A stretch of DNA of 64,000 bases, taken from Clostridium oryzae. GTDB taxonomy: Bacteria; Bacillota; Clostridia; Clostridiales; Clostridiaceae. The translations under genes were made by a program, and so were the position numbers. The notes below the pieces were generated by a model. It worked only from the letters and a program-made list of their open reading frames with translations, had not been told where the DNA came from and did no database searches. Within the stretch, counting starts at the first letter, position 1. Every line of letters starts with the position of its first letter. The stretch spans positions 124,001 through 188,000 of the forward strand of contig NZ_MZGV01000001.1 of the NCBI RefSeq assembly GCF_002029235.1, in the 5' to 3' direction. Positions 58,360-64,000 of this stretch are shown here, one piece after another.

Positions 58360-58402
58360 TGTAAACGTTAAAATTTAAATTTTTCAAAGGACTTTCTATA
58401 AT
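58360..58402 (+). promoter_or_regulatory. Promoter of the OmpR-type regulator with a cre-like site
   Basis: TTTAAA (58374-58379) and TATAAT (58397-58402) have a 17-base spacer. TGTAAACGTTAAAA (58360-58373), directly before the -35 box, differs from the CcpA cre consensus TGWAARCGYTWNCA at one position. Confidence 0.45.
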
Positions 58403-58454
58403 TTATGTAGAATAAGTAAGATTATAGATATTAGAGAAGGCGGAATTAAGTTCT

Positions 58455-59141
58455 ATGGAAAGAAGCAGCATATTAATTGTTGAAGATGATAAAAAATTAA
58501 ATGAAGGAATACGCTTGGCATTGAAAAATCCGGAGTATGAATTTCTGCAGTGCCGAACGATAATAGAAGCGTGGGACATGCTTTGCAAAAAGCAAATTCA
58601 TTTGGTGCTTTTGGATGTTAATCTGCCAGATGGAAATGGTTTGGAGCTTTTAAAGAAGATTCGTATTTCAAATTCTGTTCCTGTAATAATTATTACAGCA
58701 AATAATATGGAGACGGATATTGTAATGGGATTGGAACTGGGGACTAACGATTATATAACAAAGCCTTTCAGCTTGATGGTACTTCGTGCAAGGGTTGGTG
58801 TGCAATTAAGGAGTAGGCAGACTGCAAATGATGCTCATTATGTAGCGGATGCATTTGACTTTGATTTTAAAAATATGGTTTTTATGGTTCATGGTGAAAC
58901 AGTTGAGTTTAGCAAAACTGAACAAAAGTTATTAAAGGTTTTAATTGAAAACAGAGGCGGAACCTTAACCAGGAATAAACTTATAGATGCTGTATGGTCA
59001 GGTGATACGGAATATGTAGAAGAACATGCGTTAACAGTAGCAATCAAGCGTCTTCGGGACAAGCTAGGAGAGAACTCAAATCAGCCAGAGCATTTAAAAA
59101 CAGTGTATGGAATAGGATATACCTGGAGTGCAGGTCATTAA
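58455..59141 (+). CDS. OmpR/PhoB family response regulator
   Basis: A 228-residue regulator with receiver domain (1-118; acidic pair EDD, phosphoacceptor D54 in VLLDVNLPDG, Lys in ITKPFS) and a C-terminal winged helix (about 130-225; EFSKTEQKLLKVLIENRG ... VEEHALTVAIKRLRDKLG). It precedes a small histidine kinase and an FtsX-type ABC transporter, the layout of Bce/Vra-type antimicrobial-peptide modules. A long palindromic element starts 8 bases behind its stop codon and separates it from the kinase gene. Confidence 0.95.
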   Translation: MERSSILIVEDDKKLNEGIRLALKNPEYEFLQCRTIIEAWDMLCKKQIHLVLLDVNLPDGNGLELLKKIRISNSVPVIIITANNMETDIVMGLELGTNDYITKPFSLMVLRARVGVQLRSRQTANDAHYVADAFDFDFKNMVFMVHGETVEFSKTEQKLLKVLIENRGGTLTRNKLIDAVWSGDTEYVEEHALTVAIKRLRDKLGENSNQPEHLKTVYGIGYTWSAGH

Positions 59142-59148
59142 ATAAGTA

Positions 59149-59500
59149 TATTACGAACTAAATGCTCTAGACGGAATAGTTAAGAGAAAGTGCATTAAAT
59201 AGGTATGAGAGTTAAGAGTAAAGAGAAAAGAGTAAAGAGAAGGTTAAAATTCAGACGGGCTGAATTTTGATTGTATAGATAGTTCTAATTATTTTAATAA
59301 TACTTTTGGAATATTAGGTATTATCTTAGTTTTTAAAAAGTTTTCGCCGATAATCAGATTTAAATTCTCAGAAATTCTGCACAGCAGAATTTCTTCCTTC
59401 ACTTTTCTCTCTACTCTTTACTCTTTTCTCTTACCTATTTAAAACATGCACTAACTACTAAATATTATCTTCTTTTAATTCACTTTCTTGGTTCGCAATT
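59149..59500. mobile_element. Long palindromic MITE-like element, copy C
   Basis: About 352 bases with inverted ends TATTACGAAC and GTTCGCAATT, each flanked by TA. It contains AAATGCTCTAGACGGAATAG-like left sequence, the purine arm, hairpin AAAATTCAG/CTGAATTTT (59246-59268), the common core, hairpin AATTCTGC/GCAGAATT, the pyrimidine arm, ACCTATTTAA and TTCACTTTCTTGGTTCG. It is the most complete copy and occupies nearly all of the 385 bases between the regulator and kinase genes of one operon. Confidence 0.77.
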
Positions 59501-59526
59501 TATTTAGATTTTAGAAAGGAATATGT

Positions 59527-60468
59527 ATGACAGTAAAGGATGAATATCTTATCAGCTTTATGGCTGCTTTAATTATAGTGCTGGCTGCTGCAATTATATT
59601 TGTTATTATTTATCATAGAAAGCGCTATAAGAAATTGGCAAATAGCATAGAGGAAATGATTGCTGCTGCAATTGACGGCTCTTTTGAACAGAAAAAATTT
59701 GATGAGACAAAACTATCCTCCATCGAAAACAGTATGTGGAGGTTTTTGAACGACAGCAGTTTATCATCTTCAAATCTTGCTGATCAAAAGAAAAAAATTC
59801 AGACGCTGATTTCTGATATTTCTCATCAGACAGTCACGCCAATCGCTAATATAACGCTGTATTCTGAGCTGCTTGAGGAGCAGGCATTACAGTTAGGCAG
59901 CAGTTATGAGGATGGAATGAAAGAGGAAATTACTGCAATCAGAGAACAAGCAGATAAATTAGATTTTTTAATTCAATCCCTTGTAAAATTATCAAGACTT
60001 GAAAATGGAATAATAACTGTAAATGCAAAAAAAGATAATATACAGAAGGTTTTGTCAGCGGTGGATAATCAGATGAAGGCTAAGGCAAAACATAAGCAAA
60101 TAGAGCTGATGGTTACAAAAACGCAAGAGCAGGCAGTATTTGATGCTAAGTGGACAGAGGAAGCAATCATGAATATTGTGGATAACGCTATTAAATATAC
60201 ACCGGTTTGTGGAAAAGTTTCTATTAGCGTTGAACCTTATCAGATTTTTTTAAGAATTGATATAAAGGACAATGGAATTGGTATTGCTGAAGAGGAGCAA
60301 GGCAGGATATTCACAAGATTTTATCGCTCTACAGAGGTAAGTGATAAAGCTGGAGTAGGAGTAGGCTTATACTTAGCACGAGAGGTTATAAACGCACAAA
60401 ATGGCTATATTAAGGTAAAGTCCAAGATTGGTGAGGGTTCTACTTTTTCGGTTTTCTTACTTAGATAA
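59527..60468 (+). CDS. Sensor histidine kinase, single membrane helix
   Basis: A 313-residue kinase. One membrane helix at residues 10-32 is followed by a short linker, the dimerisation domain with H100 in DISHQTVTPIANI, and the ATPase domain with IMNIVDNAIKYTP (N box), IKDNGIGI and VGVGLYLAREV. There is no extracellular sensor domain, so it probably senses through the downstream ABC transporter as BceS-type kinases do. AGAAAGGA lies just ahead of the ATG. Confidence 0.94.
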   Translation: MTVKDEYLISFMAALIIVLAAAIIFVIIYHRKRYKKLANSIEEMIAAAIDGSFEQKKFDETKLSSIENSMWRFLNDSSLSSSNLADQKKKIQTLISDISHQTVTPIANITLYSELLEEQALQLGSSYEDGMKEEITAIREQADKLDFLIQSLVKLSRLENGIITVNAKKDNIQKVLSAVDNQMKAKAKHKQIELMVTKTQEQAVFDAKWTEEAIMNIVDNAIKYTPVCGKVSISVEPYQIFLRIDIKDNGIGIAEEEQGRIFTRFYRSTEVSDKAGVGVGLYLAREVINAQNGYIKVKSKIGEGSTFSVFLLR

Positions 60469-60556
60469 ATTATATAAATTTTCTAGTTAAAATTATATAA
60501 CTTATTTCAAAACTGTGATATTTGAGAAACAGGTTGGAAATATTGAAGTGGTATAG

Positions 60557-60585
60557 TCTGTATTGTAAAGAATACAGGCTTTTTT
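60557..60585 (+). terminator. Terminator or attenuator between kinase and ABC permease genes
   Basis: CTGTATT (60558-60564) pairs with AATACAG (60571-60577), loop GTAAAG, followed by GC and six T residues. There is room for only about 28 bases between it and the permease start, so the transporter genes must be reached by read-through or from a promoter overlapping the hairpin. Confidence 0.75.
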
Positions 60586-60613
60586 AATCGAGTTTTGATA
60601 AAGGAGATGTAGT

Positions 60614-63202
60614 ATGAAACTGCATAGGGAATATATAAAAAACTACAAAAAGAATACCCTTGCTATTTTGCTGAGTATGGTTATGACCATTGCTTTAGCT
60701 GTTTGTCTGCTGATTGTAACACATACGGATAATCATATTCAATCTTTGACGGAGCAATATATTCGAGGAGCTTATGATATAGCTTTTAAAAAGCTTACAC
60801 CAGAGCAAATAAAGAGGATAAGCAGTGACAATAGACTGAAATATATTGAACTTAGCAAGTATTTATATTCCGGGGAAGGAAAAGAAAAACAAGAATTTGC
60901 AGTTATAGCGGCAAACAAAGACTATGTTTTAGAAAGAACCAAAATTTTAAAAGGGCGAATGCCGGAAAATAAAAAGGAGATTATAGGGGAGGCATGGTGC
61001 TTTAAAAACCTTGAAGTAAAACCGAAACCCGGAAGTAAACTTACTGTGAAGGTCACTGATCCTTACAATTCAAATGAAGGTCAGAAAACAGTAACCTATA
61101 AAGTTGTTGGAATCATCAGTGATAATGCTGCTAATAAAACTTATGGAGGAATAGCGTTTTATACTAAATTTAAAGATGATTATGAGCAGGCAGGCTTGTT
61201 TTTGAAATATAAAAGCGGAGTAAATGTGAAAAAAGAAGGAAAGGAGATAAAGAGCAGATTTAGGTTAAAAGATAAGCAGATGCAATACAATTATCCTGTG
61301 GGTGACTATGAGTATTATCAGTCAAAGTCTAACAAAATAAATCTTTTTACAGTTTTACTGCTCCTGGGTGTATGCACGATTGTAATTGCTGGAGTCTACC
61401 GTATTTCACTCATGAATAGAAGCAGTCAGTATGGAATCTTAAGAGCAGTAGGTATGCAGAAAAGGCAGATAAGAAAGCTTATTGCAGCGGAATTGTATGA
61501 AATTTATTTAGCCAGCATACCAATAGGAGCAGCTGCGGGATTCGTAATAGCATTACTGATTAGCTGGCTCACAAGGGATAAAACTATGCAGCTTGTATTT
61601 TGGGGAAAGGATTACGCAATAAACTTAGATATTCCTATAGTAGAAATTATGTTATGCATTTCTGGTGTTGGGTTAATTGTAGGAGTTATCGTGTTTATTA
61701 CCAGCCATATGATTAATAGAAAAACAGCTATTGCAATTATTCATGGGGGACTATCTTACAATAACGATGGTAAGCATGCTTTAATGACAAGCTTTTTTAA
61801 CAAAACTGAAAAGCCTTACAAAGCCATAGCATTAAAGTATGTATTTCAGGATATAAAATCAACAATATTTGTTGTGCTATCCTTCAGCATCGGAGCATGT
61901 CTGTTTGTTGGATTATTTTATCAAGCAGGTTTAACTCGTACAATGAATGGTATTGATAAACAATATTATTTCTATAATGGAGATTTTAAGCTTCAAAAAA
62001 ATTATGATGATTTACTTACCACTGGTTTTTCAAAGTATGTTTTAAAAAGCATACAAAAAATAAAAGGTGTAGAAGAAATCAATACTCAAAGGGCCTTACC
62101 AATTCGAGTAATAGATGATAAAAAGATAGCAAGGGATAAAGCTTATTTTCATTTTTTTGATAGAGGAGCAAGTAAGGGAAACTTTTCTTTTGACAGTTAT
62201 GAAGGAAATGATGGAACTGATCAGTTTTATTTGTCAGAATTAAAGGCCTATAACGAAAGTGCGCTAAAACATCTTCGTGATTATGTTATACAAGGGGATT
62301 ATAATCCAAAGCATATGAAGAAAAATTCAGCTGTCATGTTTATGCCTATGACAATTGCAAAGAATGACTGGCGCAGGTCACAGAATTATTTTAAATCCGG
62401 ATATTACGTTATGGATTATAAAGTTGGTGATGAAGTTACATTTAAATATAGAGCAGACTTTAAGACAAATGTAAAAAAGTACTATAAGTTTATGGATAAA
62501 GACGCCAGATATATTTATAAAAAGTTTAGAATTGCTGCAATTGTTTATTATCCATATATGAGGCAGGTTTCTAATATGGCAAATGCTTATCCATCTTTGA
62601 TTATAAGTGAGGAACAGATGAAAAAGATTCATTCGGAAGAAGCTTTTGATAGCATTGCTCTATCAGTTGATAAATCCTTGGGGGCAGAATATCTGAAGCA
62701 TGTTTATAATAAGCTTGTTGGTTTAACCATCAAGAATCAGGGAGCATCGGCTATTAGTATTATTGATGAGACACGAGATATGGATAATCTTTATCGAAAG
62801 CAGCTCATATACTCCTATGGAATAGCATTTGTTGTTCTGCTGCTGGCTTCGATAAATATTGTAAATAATTTAAAATATAGAATTTATATAAGGAAGAAAG
62901 AAATCAGCATCTACAGAGCCATTGGCGTAAAACATGATATGATTTGTAAAATGATTCGGCTGGAAAATATGATACTAGGAGGAATAGCCAGCATAATTAC
63001 TTGTATTGCATCATTCCCTATAACGCTAGCCCTATATAAAAGGTCTCAGATTAGTTATCTTCAGATTGGTTATCATAACGATATTAAAATATTGGCAGCA
63101 GCATGCATTCTTATACTGATCATATGCAATGTTGTATCAAGGGTAATAACTAAAGAACTTCGCGGCGGCAGTATTGTTGAAAATATAAACGTTGTAGAGT
63201 AG
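60614..63202 (+). CDS. FtsX-like ABC transporter permease (BceB/MacB-related)
   Basis: An 862-residue permease made of two FtsX-type halves. The first has a helix near residue 15-35, a large extracellular domain (about 40-235) and three helices (about 240-385). The second repeats this: a helix at about 417-440, an extracellular domain (about 445-715) and three C-terminal helices (from about 720). Conserved cytoplasmic loops are SSQYGILRAVGMQKRQI and KKEISIYRAIGVKHDMI. Such permeases export or remove peptides and lipoproteins from the membrane. AAGGAG precedes the ATG and the ATPase follows after 24 bases. Confidence 0.93.
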   Translation: MKLHREYIKNYKKNTLAILLSMVMTIALAVCLLIVTHTDNHIQSLTEQYIRGAYDIAFKKLTPEQIKRISSDNRLKYIELSKYLYSGEGKEKQEFAVIAANKDYVLERTKILKGRMPENKKEIIGEAWCFKNLEVKPKPGSKLTVKVTDPYNSNEGQKTVTYKVVGIISDNAANKTYGGIAFYTKFKDDYEQAGLFLKYKSGVNVKKEGKEIKSRFRLKDKQMQYNYPVGDYEYYQSKSNKINLFTVLLLLGVCTIVIAGVYRISLMNRSSQYGILRAVGMQKRQIRKLIAAELYEIYLASIPIGAAAGFVIALLISWLTRDKTMQLVFWGKDYAINLDIPIVEIMLCISGVGLIVGVIVFITSHMINRKTAIAIIHGGLSYNNDGKHALMTSFFNKTEKPYKAIALKYVFQDIKSTIFVVLSFSIGACLFVGLFYQAGLTRTMNGIDKQYYFYNGDFKLQKNYDDLLTTGFSKYVLKSIQKIKGVEEINTQRALPIRVIDDKKIARDKAYFHFFDRGASKGNFSFDSYEGNDGTDQFYLSELKAYNESALKHLRDYVIQGDYNPKHMKKNSAVMFMPMTIAKNDWRRSQNYFKSGYYVMDYKVGDEVTFKYRADFKTNVKKYYKFMDKDARYIYKKFRIAAIVYYPYMRQVSNMANAYPSLIISEEQMKKIHSEEAFDSIALSVDKSLGAEYLKHVYNKLVGLTIKNQGASAISIIDETRDMDNLYRKQLIYSYGIAFVVLLLASINIVNNLKYRIYIRKKEISIYRAIGVKHDMICKMIRLENMILGGIASIITCIASFPITLALYKRSQISYLQIGYHNDIKILAAACILILIICNVVSRVITKELRGGSIVENINVVE

Positions 63203-63226
63203 GGAGTCGAAAGGAGTAGTTTGAGT

Positions 63227-63892
63227 ATGACAATAGTAGAGGTAAAAGATTTAAAGAAATTCTATGGAAAAGGGGAGACAGAGGTCCATGCACTGGATGG
63301 GGTAAATCTCAAGGTGGAGAAGGGAGAATTTCTAGCTATTGTTGGAACGAGTGGAAGCGGGAAATCAACACTTCTTCATATGATGGGTGGACTTGATCTT
63401 CCGACAAGTGGACAAGTTGCTGTTGATGGAAAAGAGCTTAGCTCATTAAATGATGATGAACTTACTATATTCCGTAGAAGAAAAATTGGCTTTATATTTC
63501 AGCAGTATAATCTGGTACCAATACTAAATGTATTGGAAAATATAGTTCTTCCAGTAAAGCTAGATGGAAAAAAGCTTGATGAAAAATACATAAATAAAAT
63601 CGTGGAAACACTTGGCCTTGAGAAAAAACTAAAGAGCCTTCCAGGCAAGCTTTCTGGGGGTCAGCAGCAAAGAGTTGCAATTGCCCGTGCACTTGTAACA
63701 AAACCAGCAATTGTACTTGCCGATGAACCAACAGGAAATCTTGATTCTAAAACCAGCCAAGACGCATTAGGCTTATTAAAGATAACCTGTGAAACCTTTA
63801 ACCAGACCATTGTTATGATTACGCACAATGAAGAGATAGCCCAGCTGGCAGACAGGATTATTCGAATTGAAGATGGAAAGATTGTTAGTTAG
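63227..63892 (+). CDS. ABC transporter ATPase (MacB/LolD/BceA type)
   Basis: A 221-residue ATPase with Walker A VGTSGSGKST, Q loop QQYNLVPILNVLEN, signature LSGGQQQR and Walker B VLADEPTGNLDS, the standard partner of FtsX-type permeases. AAGGAG (63211-63216) suits the ATG at 63227; an in-frame TTG six bases earlier is too close. It is the last gene of the module, which with the regulator and kinase resembles peptide-antibiotic sensing and detoxification systems. Confidence 0.95.
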   Translation: MTIVEVKDLKKFYGKGETEVHALDGVNLKVEKGEFLAIVGTSGSGKSTLLHMMGGLDLPTSGQVAVDGKELSSLNDDELTIFRRRKIGFIFQQYNLVPILNVLENIVLPVKLDGKKLDEKYINKIVETLGLEKKLKSLPGKLSGGQQQRVAIARALVTKPAIVLADEPTGNLDSKTSQDALGLLKITCETFNQTIVMITHNEEIAQLADRIIRIEDGKIVS

Positions 63893-63966
63893 AGGTTAGG
63901 AGGAAATTCAGCTTTTGGACTGAATTTCCTCAAAAACTATTACTTCTTAGTTTCTACTTCTTACCT
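63893..63966 (+). repeat. Short palindromic repeat (derivative 6), terminator of the ABC module
   Basis: Immediately behind the ATPase stop codon, GAGGAAATTCAG (63900-63911) pairs perfectly with CTGAATTTCCTC (63920-63931). A purine stretch precedes it and a pyrimidine-rich arm (TTACTTCTTAGTTTCTACTTC) follows. It shares the AATTCAG/CTGAATT core of the family. No strong T run is present. Confidence 0.65.
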
Positions 63967-64000
63967 CATAAATTGAATGTACTGTTAAAAAGATGTAATT

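Noticed and set aside
14818..59500. CRISPR array or attachment sites in the repeated sequences
   Set aside because: The repeats are far apart, long, and internally palindromic without regular spacers, integrase genes or cas genes.

Overview
The window is an AT-rich, gene-dense stretch of chromosome from a low-GC Gram-positive anaerobe, most likely Clostridium sensu stricto. The grounds are the proteins themselves (clostridial-type pyruvate kinase with C-terminal extension, FHA-FtsW-PBP operon, DUF6514-like protein), AGGAGG-type ribosome binding sites, frequent TTG/GTG starts, and a gene order that matches what I recall of the Clostridium acetobutylicum chromosome between acpS and pyk. No rRNA, tRNA, CRISPR array, prophage or plasmid function was seen.

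Layout. 1-2700: a small clostridial protein, an UPF0016/GDT1 membrane transporter behind a yybP-ykoY-type (manganese) riboswitch, and a degenerate IS1595-like transposase. 2867-7597: acpS, nnr, a YdcC/GerS-like lipoprotein, alr and the mazEF pair. 7731-14585: YitT protein, ftsE-ftsX, a CwlO/EnvC-like M23 hydrolase, an S41 protease and a MinJ-like PDZ membrane protein, i.e. a cell-wall and division block. 15168-25414: an SOS-type operator, uvrB, uvrA, an FHA-FtsW/RodA-PBP operon and uvrC. 25574-35024: murB, a convergent heterodimeric ABC exporter, rapZ-yvcK-whiA and a YtoI-like regulator. 35276-49034: an accessory carbohydrate locus of about 14 kb (two ABC permeases, two solute-binding lipoproteins, YesM/YesN-type two-component system, GH95 and GH3 glycosidases) between otherwise conserved housekeeping genes. 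49165-55957: dnaE, pfkA, pyk. 55991-57300: structured RNA candidates and gene debris. 57349-63892: an alpha/beta hydrolase and a BceRS-BceAB-like two-component/ABC module.

The most distinctive non-coding feature is a family of composite palindromic repeats. Three long MITE-like copies (14818-15156, 46589-46875, 59149-59500) carry TTGCGAAC-like ends, purine-rich and complementary pyrimidine-rich arms, and internal AATTCAGC/GCTGAATT and AATTCTGC/GCAGAATT hairpins. At least six short derivatives sit directly behind genes, where several appear to serve as terminators. One supplies the last codons of murB and another lies inside the space of a two-component operon.

Other signals worth following are a pfkA transcript that would begin with a hairpin, a long hairpin in the uvrB leader, a strongly structured unidentified RNA candidate behind pyk, and the remains of a TetR regulator, a membrane protein and a duplicated response regulator at 56365-57300. 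All functional names rest on reading motifs by eye; no database search was run.
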